Positions 1 to 8,707 of a stretch of DNA of 64,000 bases are shown here, piece after piece. Every line of letters starts with the position of its first letter. The stretch's first letter is position 1. Both the position numbers and the translations under genes were made by a program. A model generated the notes under the pieces. The model saw only the letters and a list, made by a program, of their open reading frames with translations. It did not search any database and was not told the DNA's origin. The stretch is from Streptomyces fulvorobeus (GTDB lineage: Bacteria; Actinomycetota; Actinomycetes; Streptomycetales; Streptomycetaceae). The DNA is taken from positions 682,001 through 746,000 of the forward strand of contig NZ_BLWC01000001.1 in assembly GCF_013167895.1 (NCBI RefSeq), read 5' to 3'.

Positions 1-248
1 CCCAGGAGTTCTTCGGCGGGCACAGCGGCCGGCCCGCCGACTTCGTCGAGAGCGAGCTGACCCGCTATCTGTCGATGCCGGGCCAGGCCATCGGCTACAA
101 GCTGGGTGAGCGCGCCTGGCTGCTCGGCCGGGAGAATGCCCGCGCGGCACACGGCGACGCGTTCGACGCGAAGGCGTGGCACATGGCAGCCCTCTCCCAG
201 GGCTCCCTCGGGCTGGACGATCTGGTGGACGAGCTGTCCAGGCTCTGA
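1..248 (+). CDS. DUF885 family protein, C-terminal end (partial)
   Basis: The window opens inside this gene. The frame starting at base 3 runs 81 residues to a TGA at 246-248. The visible tail has the ELTRYLSMPGQAIGYKLGE-type stretch (residues about 18-36) that is typical of the end of the DUF885 family. These are metal-peptidase-like proteins of unsettled function, and some carry a zinc-peptidase-like HExxH further upstream, outside this window. The family assignment rests on this tail alone, and no catalytic residues can be seen. Confidence 0.7.
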   Translation, partial: QEFFGGHSGRPADFVESELTRYLSMPGQAIGYKLGERAWLLGRENARAAHGDAFDAKAWHMAALSQGSLGLDDLVDELSRL

Positions 249-259
249 GCCCTACGGCC

Positions 260-288
260 CGGCAGCCGGCCCCGAGGGACGGCTGCCG
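260..288. terminator. possible bidirectional terminator hairpin
   Basis: CGGCAGCC (260-267) and GGCTGCCG (281-288) form an 8-bp stem with a 13-base loop. It lies between two convergent genes, the DUF885 protein and the rhodanese protein. No clear T-run follows, as is usual in this genus. Confidence 0.4.
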
Positions 289-336
289 CGCCGGACCTGC
301 GCGTGGAGGGTGCCGGAGCCGGCGGCACGGCCCGCC

Positions 337-825
337 TCAGCAGCCGCACTCCTCAAAGTCGGCAGGTGCGGTGAGGGTGTCGGCGCCGCGCCTCTCGCGG
401 CCCCGCAAGGTCTCGAACTCGAACCCCTCGCGCACCCAGTACTCAAAGCCGCCGAGCATCTCCTTGACCTGGTAGCCGAGTTCGGCGAGGGCCAGGGCGG
501 CGCGCGTCGCCCCGTTGCAGCCGGGACCCCAGCAGTACGTGATCACGGGCACGGCCGGGTCGAGGAGTTCGCGGGCCTGCCCGGCGATGAGAGCGGTCGG
601 CAGGTGCACAGCGCCGGGTATGTGCCCCTGGTCCCAGGAGGCGGTGGAGCGGGAGTCCAGGACCACGAAACCGGGCTCGCCGCCCGCCGCGAGGGCCGCC
701 GCGACGTCGGAGACATCGGCGTGGAAGGCGAGCGAGGCGCCGAAGTAGGCGGCTGCCGCGGCCGGAGCGGCCGGCGGGACGCGGAGGACAGGGTTGGACG
801 CGGACGTGATCACCTGTGAGGTCAT
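337..825 (-). CDS. rhodanese-like domain protein
   Basis: The protein has 162 residues from the ATG at 825. An in-frame extension to 921 is possible but would run into the divergent regulator. A single rhodanese domain occupies about residues 37-145. It has the LDSRS strand, a GHIPGAVHLP segment and an active-site loop YCWGPGCNGA with the candidate catalytic Cys at about residue 98. Rhodaneses carry persulfide sulfur; the acceptor here is unknown. The tail ends in a Cys-Gly-Cys. It is transcribed divergently from the Lrp/AsnC regulator 95 bp away, which may control it (inference). Confidence 0.8.
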   Translation of the reverse strand: MTSQVITSASNPVLRVPPAAPAAAAAYFGASLAFHADVSDVAAALAAGGEPGFVVLDSRSTASWDQGHIPGAVHLPTALIAGQARELLDPAVPVITYCWGPGCNGATRAALALAELGYQVKEMLGGFEYWVREGFEFETLRGRERRGADTLTAPADFEECGC

Positions 826-919
826 GGCCAAGAAGCTACGGGCAGTGATCACCCGGCGGAAGTGAAGATCCCCGGCATCCCTCTTGATCGGCCGGGGATC
901 TCCCGGTTGTCTGGGGCCC

Positions 920-1366
920 ATGACCGACTATTCACCGGACGCCACCGACTGGCGCATCCTCGACGTCCTCCAGCGCGACGGCCGGGCCTCCTTCGCCGAG
1001 CTGGCGCGCGCCGTGGCGATGTCCCCGAGCGCGGTCACCGAGCGGGTCCGCCGCCTGGAGGACGCGGGGGTCATCAGCGGATACTCGGCGGTCGTGGACC
1101 CCGACCGGCTCGGACTGCCGATCCTCGCTCTGGTACGGCTGCGCTACCCCAACGGCAATTACAAGCCGTTCCACGCACTGACGGACACCACTCCGGAGAT
1201 CATCGAGGCCCACCACGTGACGGGGGACGACTGCTTCGTCCTCAAGGTCACCGCCCGGTCCATGCGCCACCTGGAGGAGGTCACCGGCAGGATCGGCGCG
1301 CTCGGGGCCGTGACCACCAGCATCGTGTACTCCTCCCCGCTCCCCCGGCGGCCGATCAGTCGCTGA
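920..1366 (+). CDS. Lrp/AsnC family transcriptional regulator
   Basis: The protein has 148 residues. The ATG at 920 gives the usual family N-terminus (D-x2-D-W-R-I-L-x2-L-Q). A winged HTH with SFAELARAV and SPSAVTERVRRLE covers about residues 8-60. The C-terminal half is the RAM ligand-binding domain (about residues 70-140). Such regulators usually bind an amino acid and control neighbouring or amino-acid genes. It lies divergent to the rhodanese gene, and its last 11 bases overlap the convergent sbcC end. Confidence 0.88.
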   Translation: MTDYSPDATDWRILDVLQRDGRASFAELARAVAMSPSAVTERVRRLEDAGVISGYSAVVDPDRLGLPILALVRLRYPNGNYKPFHALTDTTPEIIEAHHVTGDDCFVLKVTARSMRHLEEVTGRIGALGAVTTSIVYSSPLPRRPISR

Positions 1367-4300
1367 GCCCGTCCGCCGAGCGGTGGCGCACCGCCGATCC
1401 GTGCCGCTCCTTCACCACTTCGAGCTGGACGGGGATACGGCGGCGCAGGTCGGCCACGTGGCTGACGATGCCGACGCTGCGGTCCCGCTCCCGCAGCGAG
1501 TCGAGGACGTCGAGCACCTCGTCCAGGGTCTGTTCGTCCAGACTGCCGAAACCCTCGTCGATGAAGAGCGTGTCGAGCCGTACACCGCCGGCCTCGTCGG
1601 TGACGACATCGGCGAGACCGAGTGCCAGCGCCAGGGAGGCGAAGAACGTCTCACCGCCGGACAGGGTCGCCGTATCGCGTTCCCGGCCGGTCCAGGAATC
1701 CACGACATGCAGGCCGAGACCCGCCCGCCGGCCGCCGGACCGGGCGTCCGAGTGGACCAGGGTGTAGCGGCCCGACGACATCTTCCGGAGCCTGGCGGTG
1801 GCGGCGGCGGCGACCTGTTCGAGTCGCGCCGCGAGCACGTACGCCTCCAGGCGCATCTTGCGTTCGTTGTCGGCCGAGGTGCCCGCGGTCAGCCCGGCGA
1901 GCCGCGCCACCCGCTCGTACTCCCGGCGCAGCGGCCCCAGCGCGCGTACCTCTTCGGTGGCCCGGCGCGACAGCCGGTCGAGCTCGGAGCAGCGTTCCCG
2001 GGCGGCGGCCAGGGCGGCCCCGGCCTCCCTCAGCAGTCGCTCCGACGTGTCGTACGCGGTCCGCGCCGCGTCGGGTACCGCCTGGGGACGTTCGGCTGCG
2101 GCCCGCGCGTCCTGTTCGGCCAGCCGGTCGGCGACGGCCGCGGCCTCGGCCTGCCAGGCGTCGATCCGGTGCTGGAGTTCGCGGTGCCCGGCGTCGGTGA
2201 GCAGGGTCTCCGCCGCGGCCTCGGGGGTGTCGAACCCGGCCTTGAACGCGGCGTCGGCCAGCCGGTCGTCCGCCTCCTTGCGCCGCTGGGCGGCGTCCTC
2301 CTCCGTCCGTACCGCTTCGGCCGCCTCGCTGAGCAGCCCCATCCGGCGCTCCAGCCGACGGGCGTGGTCGGCGACGGTCGCCGATGCACCGCGCGCCTTC
2401 ACCAAATCCCGCTCCAGAGCCGCCTGTTCACGGTCGAGCGCTTCGCGCTGAGAGGTACGGGCGGCTGCCCGCCGCTCCGCCTGCCGGCACTGGTCGAGCC
2501 TGTCCGCGTGCTCCCGCTCGGCGGCGTCCAGCGCCTCCCTGGCCGCGTGCGTCCCGCCGGCCAGCCGGTGGGCGCGGGCATGCTCCTGGCCCAACTCGGC
2601 CACGAGCGCGTCGAGTTCGGCGACGGACGGGCCCGCGGCGGTACGCCCCCCGGCCTCGACAGGCTCCTCGGCGCCCTCCATGCCCTCCGCCGCCTCCGCG
2701 CTCGCCACGGCCAACCGCTCGCGCACGGAGGCGATTCGCTGCTCCGCTGCGGTACGTGCCGCTTCGCTGCGGCGGTGCGCGGCGAGGGCCTCCTCCTCGG
2801 TCGCCCGGTCCACGTGCCCGTCACCCGGCCGGGCGGGGTCCGGGTGCTCGGCGGAGCCGCAGACCGCGCAGGCGACGCCGTCGACGAGTCCTGCGGCGAG
2901 TTCCGCCGCGATGTCGCGCAGCCGCCGCTCCCGCAGGCCGAGCCAGTGTTCGTGCGCCGCGAGGGCGCTCTCGCGGGCGTCTGACAGCAGCCGAGCGGCG
3001 GTCTCCGCCTCCACGGCGAGCGCGTCCCGCCTGCGGGCGGCCTCCAGCCTTCTGCGCGCCGGGGCGAGCCGGCCGGCCAGCTGCTCCGCGCGGGTCGCCG
3101 CCTCCTGGGCGTCCTCGACACGTTCCTGGAGACCGCGGCGGGTGGCCTCCCAGCCCGCGAGCCAGTGCCCGGTGTCCTGGATCAGTTCGTCGTCGGCGCG
3201 CGACTGCCGTTCGACGGCGGTCCGCTCGGCGTCGATCTCCGCACTCCGGCGCTCCGCCCTGCGCGCCGCCGTCAGTTCCCCCAGTTCCTGGCGGAACCGG
3301 CGCTCCATGGTGGCCAGTTGCTCCGCGCCCGCCTCGGCCAGGTCGGCGGGGAGCCGGCCGCGTGAGTGCTCACGGGCCTCGCTCGCCGCGCGGTACGCCC
3401 GCTCCGCCTCGTCGCGCATGTCCAGCGCGGGAGCGACCAGATCCGCCTTGCGCGCGCGCCGGAGCCGCTCCTCGCACCGGTCCCGCTCGGGGCGGCCCGC
3501 CTCCAAAGCGGCGGCGCGGTCCCGGGTCTCCTCGTACCGCAGCTGGAGTCTGGCGAGTTCCCGTTCGCCCTCCAGTGCGCGGCGGGCGGCGGCCTGCCGG
3601 CTCTCGGCGGCGGACACCGCTCCCTCGGCGACGGTGAGCCGCTCCCGGGCCCCGGCACGTGCCACGGCGGCCCACTGGAGTACGCCTACGGCCAGTCCGG
3701 GCTCACCCGGCCTGGCCTCGGGCAGCGGCCACTCCCGTCCGGCGGGTCCGGCCGCCTGCGCGATCCGCTGGGCGAGGTTGATGATCTTCTCGTCCCCTGC
3801 CCTGACCTGCGCCTCGGCCCCGCGGCGCAGCTCGGCGAGCCGTTCCTCGACGGCCGCGAAGCGCCGGGTGTCGAAGAGTCTGCCCAGCAGCCTGCCGCGG
3901 GCCTCCGCGTCGGCGCGCAGGAACCGGGCGAAGTCGCCCTGGGGCAGCAGGACCACCTGGCAGAACTGTTCCCTGCTCATCCCGATGAGCCCGGAGAGCT
4001 CCTCACCGATCTCCTGGTGCGACCGGCTGAGGGCGCGCCAGCCGTGCCCGGAGTCGTACTCCCGCAGCCAGCTCTGCGCCTTCTCCGTCGTGAGGCCGGT
4101 GCCCTTCTTCTTGCGGCGCGGCTGGGCGGGGCGCCTGGTCACCTCCAGACGGCGTCCGCCCACGGTCAGCTCCAGGCGTACCTCGGTGGTCAGTCCTTCG
4201 GGAGCGTGATCACTGCGCAGCGAGGTCCCGGGGCTCTGCCGGGCACCGGGTACCGCCCCGTACAGGCCGTAGCAGACGGCGTCCAGGACGGAGGTCTTCC

Positions 4301-4418
4301 CCGCGCCGGTCGGGCCGTGGAGCAGGAAGAGCCCGGCCGAGGAGAGCGCGTCGAAGTCGACCTCCTGCGTGGCGCCGAAGGGGCCGAAGGCCGTGATGGC
4401 GAGCCGGTGGAGCCTCAA
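1356..4418 (-). CDS. sbcC: exonuclease subunit SbcC (SMC-like ATPase)
   Basis: The protein has 1020 residues. The N-terminal ATPase half carries Walker A GPTGAGKTS (residues 35-43) and a Q-loop near VVLLPQGDF. Long Arg/Glu/Ala-rich coiled coils follow, broken by a zinc-hook CAVC (Cys517 and Cys520). The C-terminal half has the ABC signature LSGGE and Walker B FIDEGFGSLD. SbcC with the SbcD nuclease processes hairpins and DNA ends in repair (known for the family). The start is TTG at 4418, which overlaps the sbcD stop, so the two are probably translationally coupled. It converges on the lrp-type gene with an 11-base overlap. Confidence 0.95.
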   Translation of the reverse strand: MRLHRLAITAFGPFGATQEVDFDALSSAGLFLLHGPTGAGKTSVLDAVCYGLYGAVPGARQSPGTSLRSDHAPEGLTTEVRLELTVGGRRLEVTRRPAQPRRKKKGTGLTTEKAQSWLREYDSGHGWRALSRSHQEIGEELSGLIGMSREQFCQVVLLPQGDFARFLRADAEARGRLLGRLFDTRRFAAVEERLAELRRGAEAQVRAGDEKIINLAQRIAQAAGPAGREWPLPEARPGEPGLAVGVLQWAAVARAGARERLTVAEGAVSAAESRQAAARRALEGERELARLQLRYEETRDRAAALEAGRPERDRCEERLRRARKADLVAPALDMRDEAERAYRAASEAREHSRGRLPADLAEAGAEQLATMERRFRQELGELTAARRAERRSAEIDAERTAVERQSRADDELIQDTGHWLAGWEATRRGLQERVEDAQEAATRAEQLAGRLAPARRRLEAARRRDALAVEAETAARLLSDARESALAAHEHWLGLRERRLRDIAAELAAGLVDGVACAVCGSAEHPDPARPGDGHVDRATEEEALAAHRRSEAARTAAEQRIASVRERLAVASAEAAEGMEGAEEPVEAGGRTAAGPSVAELDALVAELGQEHARAHRLAGGTHAAREALDAAEREHADRLDQCRQAERRAAARTSQREALDREQAALERDLVKARGASATVADHARRLERRMGLLSEAAEAVRTEEDAAQRRKEADDRLADAAFKAGFDTPEAAAETLLTDAGHRELQHRIDAWQAEAAAVADRLAEQDARAAAERPQAVPDAARTAYDTSERLLREAGAALAAARERCSELDRLSRRATEEVRALGPLRREYERVARLAGLTAGTSADNERKMRLEAYVLAARLEQVAAAATARLRKMSSGRYTLVHSDARSGGRRAGLGLHVVDSWTGRERDTATLSGGETFFASLALALGLADVVTDEAGGVRLDTLFIDEGFGSLDEQTLDEVLDVLDSLRERDRSVGIVSHVADLRRRIPVQLEVVKERHGSAVRHRSADGLSD

Positions 4419-5581
4419 CGGGACACCTCGTGCACGCCGTCGTCCACCCGTACGTCCTCGAAGGCGGAACGCAGCACCGTGCGCTCCAGCTCGTCAGGTC
4501 CGCTGCCGCCGCGTACGTGGGCCACGAAGTCCTCCGCGATCTGGTGGTCGTCGCGTCCCCTGAGGCGCTGGGCGTACGAGGCCGAGGGGTCATCGGGACC
4601 CCGTTGCGGGTCGAAGACCAGGCTGAGGGTGTGCGGGAAGCGCTCCAGCAGGCGGGCCATCGGGTCCTGGGGGCGCACCGGGTCGGTGAGGGTGGCCTCG
4701 ACCCAGGAGTCCTCGTGCCGCTCGTGCCCGGGGTCGTCGAGCAGGGTGTCCAGGGGGCCGCGGAGCCGGGCGAGGCGGCGGGGCACCGGGCAGTCGACGC
4801 GCCCGGCGGTGAAGGAGCCCCGGGCGCCGAGGTCCACCAGCCACATGGTCTTGCGGTGGTCCGCCTCGGAGAAGGAGTACGCGAGCGGGGAGCCGGAGTA
4901 GCGCACGCGCTCGGTGACGCGCTGGCTGCCGTGCAGATGCCCCAGGGCCACGTAGTCGACGCCGTCGAAGACTCCGGCGGGCACGGCGGCGACCCCGCCG
5001 ACGGTGATGTCGCGTTCGCTGTCGCTGGGCTCGCCGCCCGCGACGAAGGCATGCGCGAGGACCACCGACCGGGTGCCGGCGGGCCGGGTCGCGAGGTCGG
5101 CGCGGACGCGGTCCATGGCGGCCGTGAGGACTGCCTCGTGGCCCGCCTTGGAGGCGCCGAGGACGTCCTTGACCAGGGCGGGTTCCAGATAGGGCAGCCC
5201 GTAGAACGCCACCTCACCGTGTGCGTCACGCAGGACGACGGGGGTGCCGCAGCCCTCGGGGCCGGTACGCAGGTGGATACCGGCCCGCCCGATCAGGCCC
5301 GCGCCGACGCCGAGCCTGCGGGCCGAGTCGTGGTTCCCGGAGATCATGACGGTGGGGACGCCCGCGGCGGCCAGCCGGTGCAGGGCGTCGTCGAACAGCT
5401 CGACGGCGGAGAGCGGCGGTACGGCCCGGTCGTAGACGTCTCCGGACACCAGCACGGCGTCAACTTCGTGCTCGGCGACCGTGGCCACCAGGTGGTCGAC
5501 GAAGGTCCGCTGGGCACCGAGCATCGAAACCCGGTGCAGGGAGCGGCCCAGATGCCAGTCGGACGTGTGCAGAATCCTCAA
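4415..5581 (-). CDS. sbcD: exonuclease subunit SbcD (Mre11-like nuclease)
   Basis: The protein has 388 residues from a TTG at 5581 preceded by GGAG at 8-bp spacing. This gives the family-typical N-terminus RILHTSDWHLGR. A longer frame reaches 5659 but adds a non-conserved 26-residue leader. Metallophosphatase motifs are visible in order: DWHLG, SGDVYDR, GNHDS, a LAHAFV-type segment and GHLHG, which supply the two-metal site. It forms the nuclease partner of SbcC, whose gene starts within the sbcD stop codon. Confidence 0.95.
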   Translation of the reverse strand: MRILHTSDWHLGRSLHRVSMLGAQRTFVDHLVATVAEHEVDAVLVSGDVYDRAVPPLSAVELFDDALHRLAAAGVPTVMISGNHDSARRLGVGAGLIGRAGIHLRTGPEGCGTPVVLRDAHGEVAFYGLPYLEPALVKDVLGASKAGHEAVLTAAMDRVRADLATRPAGTRSVVLAHAFVAGGEPSDSERDITVGGVAAVPAGVFDGVDYVALGHLHGSQRVTERVRYSGSPLAYSFSEADHRKTMWLVDLGARGSFTAGRVDCPVPRRLARLRGPLDTLLDDPGHERHEDSWVEATLTDPVRPQDPMARLLERFPHTLSLVFDPQRGPDDPSASYAQRLRGRDDHQIAEDFVAHVRGGSGPDELERTVLRSAFEDVRVDDGVHEVSR

Positions 5582-5640
5582 GACATCACTCCGACGGCTA
5601 CGACCTGCATGTTCCTCTTCCTCCACCCCGGGGCCTGCCC

Positions 5641-5666
5641 GTGGTCGCACGAGCGGCACCGACCAC
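5641..5666 (-). terminator. weak terminator hairpin after the YigZ-family gene
   Basis: GTGGTCG (5641-5647) pairs with CGACCAC (5660-5666), a 7-bp stem with a 12-base loop. It sits between the end of the YigZ-family gene and the start of sbcD, both read on the minus strand. Confidence 0.35.
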
Positions 5667-5695
5667 GCTAACGCCGGTCGCGCCCGCAGCCCGCA

Positions 5696-6334
5696 TCAAT
5701 CGTGGATCCGGGCGTCCCCGTACGCCTCCCCGCCCAGTTCGAGGGTGGCCGAACCCGCCGTCGCATCGGCCAGCCAGGCCGTGAACTCCGCGACGTCGGC
5801 GTCCGGCAGTCCGATCGCGATGGTCACCGCCTCCGTGTACGAGACCTCGCGCACGGTGCGCCCGGTGGCCCGCAGATCGTTCTCCAGCTTGCCCGCGCGC
5901 TGGTGGTCGACCGTGATGGTGGCCAGCCGGAAACGCTGACGGGTAAGCGTGCCGAGCGCGTCGAGAGCCTCGCCCACCGATCCGCCGTAGGCCCGGATCA
6001 GGCCGCCGGCGCCGAGCTTCACACCGCCGTAGTAGCGGGTGACGACCGCGACCACGTAACGCATCTCACGGCGCATGAGCATGTGCAGCATGGGTACGCC
6101 GGCGGTGCCTCCGGGCTCCCCGTCGTCGGACGCCTTCTGCACGGAGGCGTCGGCGCCGATCACGTACGCGAAGCAGTGGTGACCCGCGGTGGGGTGCTCC
6201 TTGCGTACGCGAGCGACGAAGTCCTGCGCCTCCTGCTCGGTGGCGGCGGGAGCGAGCGCGCAGATGAAGCGCGAGCGGTTGATCTCGGTCTCGTGCACGC
6301 CCGCGCGGGCGACTGTCCGGTACTGCTCCTGCAT
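5696..6334 (-). CDS. YigZ/IMPACT family protein
   Basis: The protein has 212 residues from the ATG at 6334. The N-terminal UPF0029 (IMPACT) domain shows SRFICALAPAATEQEA, the HHCFAYVIG stretch and DDGEPGGTAGVPML. The second, ferredoxin-like domain (DUF1949 type) follows after about residue 135. Proteins of this family are linked to translation control in eukaryotes. The bacterial role is not established. It is upstream of and in the same direction as sbcD-sbcC, but 114 bp and a possible hairpin separate them. Confidence 0.9.
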   Translation of the reverse strand: MQEQYRTVARAGVHETEINRSRFICALAPAATEQEAQDFVARVRKEHPTAGHHCFAYVIGADASVQKASDDGEPGGTAGVPMLHMLMRREMRYVVAVVTRYYGGVKLGAGGLIRAYGGSVGEALDALGTLTRQRFRLATITVDHQRAGKLENDLRATGRTVREVSYTEAVTIAIGLPDADVAEFTAWLADATAGSATLELGGEAYGDARIHD

Positions 6335-6428
6335 CCGGCCAGCCTATGCGCCGGCCGATGGGGGAATCCCGGGCGCCTGCCGTAGGTTGCGCAGGCAGTC
6401 AGTATTCGCGTCAGCGGGAGGGCAGGAC

Positions 6429-6836
6429 ATGTACGGCGACCAGGACACCATCCGCAAGATCCTCACCGAGTCCGGCGACGTCTGGGCCGTCGTGGGCCTT
6501 TCGTCGAACCAGAGCCGGGCGGCCTACGGGGTCGCCGCGGTCCTCCAGCGCTACGGCAAGAAGATCGTGCCGGTGCACCCGAAGGCCGAGACCGTGCACG
6601 GGGAGCACGGGTACGCCTCCCTGGAGGCCGTCCCCTTCGACGTGGACGTGGTCGACGTCTTCGTCAACAGCGAGCTCGCGGGCGCGGTAGCCGACGAGGC
6701 CGTGGGGATCGGCGCCAAGGCCGTCTGGTTCCAGCTCGGTGTCATCGACGAGGCCGCCTGCGCGCGGACCCGCGCGGCCGGGCTCGACATGGTCATGGAC
6801 CGCTGCCCCGCCATCGAGATCCCGCGCCTCGGCTGA
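6429..6836 (+). CDS. CoA-binding domain protein
   Basis: The protein has 135 residues from the ATG at 6429. One Rossmann-like CoA-binding domain fills it: VWAVVGLSSNQSRAAYGVA near the N-terminus, KIVPVHPKAETVHGEHGYASLEAV in the middle, and AKAVWFQLGV with a final MDRCPAIE motif. It matches the YccU-type stand-alone CoA-binding proteins related to the N-terminal domain of succinyl-CoA synthetase alpha. The cellular role is unknown. It converges on the XRE-cupin gene with about 190 bp between them. Confidence 0.88.
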   Translation: MYGDQDTIRKILTESGDVWAVVGLSSNQSRAAYGVAAVLQRYGKKIVPVHPKAETVHGEHGYASLEAVPFDVDVVDVFVNSELAGAVADEAVGIGAKAVWFQLGVIDEAACARTRAAGLDMVMDRCPAIEIPRLG

Positions 6837-7029
6837 CCTGTGAGCGGGGCTCTGGGCGGTGAGCGGGCAGCGGCGCGGTTGCCGGACCTCGGCGTGCGGC
6901 CGGGCGGGGTGCCGCTCGCGCACGCCTCGAAGCGGTCCGTGAGGGCGGTCGAAGGGGGCGTGCGCACCCGGGTGGGCGCCCTGCGACCGGCCCTGGGGCC
7001 CTGACGCACAGCTTCCTGTGCCGCCCGTC

Positions 7030-7614
7030 TCAGCGTGCGGGAGGGACCGAGACCGCCATGGTGAACTCGGCCGGCTCCGGACCGTCGTTGCGGTAACCGT
7101 GCGACAGACGCGGCTCGAAGGTGGCGGAGGTGCCGGCGGGCACCGCGTGCCGCTCGCCGTCGACGATCAGGGTGAGCTCGCCCGCGGTGACGTGGAGGAG
7201 CTCGACGGTCCCCTCGGGGTGCGGATCGGAGGTACTGCCGTCGCCGGGCATCAGCCGCCAGGACCAGAGCTCCAGCGGGCCTGCGGCCTCCGCACCGACC
7301 AGCAGCGTCGTCGAACTGCCCGCCTCCGTCGACCACATGCGTACGGCCTGGTCGGCGGGGACGATCCGGACCTGTGGCCCCTGCTCGTGGTCGAGCAGCG
7401 TGGTGATGCTGACGCCGAGCGCGTCGGCGAGCTTGACGGTGGTGCCGAGGCTGGGGTTGGTCCGCGCCTGCTCGATCTGGATGATCATGCCGCGGCTGAC
7501 CCCGGCGCGGGCGGCCAGGGCGTCCAGGGTGAAGCCGCGCTCACCCCGCCACCGCTTGAGGTTGCGGGCCAGCGACTGGGTGAGCTGATCGAGGTCGGAC
7601 ACGTTCCGTCCCAT
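7030..7614 (-). CDS. XRE-family regulator with cupin sensor domain
   Basis: The protein has 194 residues. The ATG at 7614 was chosen because the HTH begins soon after; a longer frame to 7785 crosses the repeat array. The N-terminal HTH_XRE shows FTLDALAARAGVSRGMIIQIEQARTNPSLGTTVKLADALGV (in the range of residues 22-65). A C-terminal cupin domain with VELLHVTAGELTLIVDGE follows. These HTH-cupin proteins typically sense a small ligand and control nearby or their own genes. Three direct repeats begin right before its start codon, suggesting autoregulation (inference). Confidence 0.88.
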   Translation of the reverse strand: MGRNVSDLDQLTQSLARNLKRWRGERGFTLDALAARAGVSRGMIIQIEQARTNPSLGTTVKLADALGVSITTLLDHEQGPQVRIVPADQAVRMWSTEAGSSTTLLVGAEAAGPLELWSWRLMPGDGSTSDPHPEGTVELLHVTAGELTLIVDGERHAVPAGTSATFEPRLSHGYRNDGPEPAEFTMAVSVPPAR

Positions 7615-7619
7615 GTTCA

Positions 7620-7664
7620 GGATGAGCGATGTGCTGGATGAGCAATGTGCTGGATGAGCGATGT
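7620..7664. repeat. three tandem 13-bp repeats at 16-bp period, likely operator
   Basis: GGATGAGCGATGT (7620-7632), GGATGAGCAATGT (7636-7648) and GGATGAGCGATGT (7652-7664) are separated each time by GCT. They differ at one base only and start 6 bp upstream of the XRE-cupin start codon. They could be operator iterons for that regulator or a local duplication in its leader. Confidence 0.7.
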
Positions 7665-7803
7665 TCCGGGTGGGAGTTCGAAGCACTGCACTACGGCGTT
7701 CTGCACCCAGCCGTTCACCGCACTGTACTGCGAGGCAGGCGGCGACACCGCTCACCCGCCCCGGCCGCCGGCCTCCCGCGAGCACGGTCCGGCCGGCGCC
7801 GGA

Positions 7804-8574
7804 CTAGCGCTCGGAACGGCCGGCCTCGGGGGCGTCCGGTTCCAGTTCCGCCAGGAGCAGGAGCTGTTCGGGGGTGACGCCCTCCGGGATCGGGACCGGC
7901 GCCGGGGTACGGAGCGGCGGCTGCCAGCCCCTGTCGGAGGTCCAGCTCCGTACGACCCGGGCCGGAGCCCCGGCCACCACCGCGTGGTCGGGGACCTCTC
8001 CCCGTACCACCGCTCCCGCCGCGACCACCACGTTGCGGCCGAGCCTGGCGCCGGGGAGGATCACCGCGCCCGTGCCGATCCAGCAGCCGGGCCCGATCAC
8101 CACCGGCTCCATGCGCGGCCACTGCCGGCCGACCGGCTGGTGCGGGTCGTCGTAACTGTGGTTGGTCGAGGTGATGTAGACGTAGGGACCGCAGTACGTG
8201 TCCGAGCCGATCGTCACCGTGGTGTCCGCGATGACATGGCTGCCCCGGCCCAGCACCACGCCGTCGCCCAGCGTGAGCACCGTCTCCCGGCCCAGGTCGA
8301 GGTCCGGCATCAGACCCGCCGTCAGCGTGACCTGTTCACCGATGACGCAGTGGTTCCCGAGCTCGATCCACGGCTCCCCGAACACCGTGCCCTGCGGGAA
8401 GGCCAGCCGGGTCCCGGGGCCGATCCGGCGAAACCTCAGCCTGCCGGGGTGCTGCGCGGTCACCGCGCCCGTCTCGCGCACCCAGGCCCAGACGCGGTGG
8501 ACGGCCAGGGACAGGACGCCGCGCCGCCGGGCGGCGAGCGAGGAGAACGTGTTTCTGTTCGTCGGCACCGACAC
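7804..8574 (-). CDS. hexapeptide-repeat acyltransferase
   Basis: The protein has 256 residues starting at a GTG. From about residue 60 it carries left-handed beta-helix hexapeptide repeats (for example IELGNHCVIGEQVTL and VVIGPGCWIGTGAVILPGARLGRNVVVAAGAVV). The segment VYITSTNHSYDDPHQPV holds the His typical of the LacA/VatA/CysE-like acetyltransferase site. It ends in a Pro/Glu-rich tail. The acceptor is unknown, with sugars or polysaccharide the usual targets. It is divergent from the gamma-carbonic anhydrase-like gene. Confidence 0.85.
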   Translation of the reverse strand: MSVPTNRNTFSSLAARRRGVLSLAVHRVWAWVRETGAVTAQHPGRLRFRRIGPGTRLAFPQGTVFGEPWIELGNHCVIGEQVTLTAGLMPDLDLGRETVLTLGDGVVLGRGSHVIADTTVTIGSDTYCGPYVYITSTNHSYDDPHQPVGRQWPRMEPVVIGPGCWIGTGAVILPGARLGRNVVVAAGAVVRGEVPDHAVVAGAPARVVRSWTSDRGWQPPLRTPAPVPIPEGVTPEQLLLLAELEPDAPEAGRSER

Positions 8575-8707
8575 ACCGTAAGCGCCGGGGACGGGGCCGG
8601 TCGGCGCCCCGGCCTGTGATGTTCACCCCACCACCCGCACCCGGACGGGCGTCGCCTACCGTTCCTCCGGAGCGAGCGCACCACACCGGGACACGGAGGA
8701 GCAGGCC

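Noticed and set aside
1383-4901. Very long open frames opposite sbcC and sbcD
   Set aside because: High GC makes antisense frames stay open. They are Pro/Arg/Gly-rich with no motifs, while the minus-strand frames carry full SbcC/SbcD motifs.
7620-7664. CRISPR array
   Set aside because: Only three 13-bp units with 3-bp gaps; spacers are identical and far too short.
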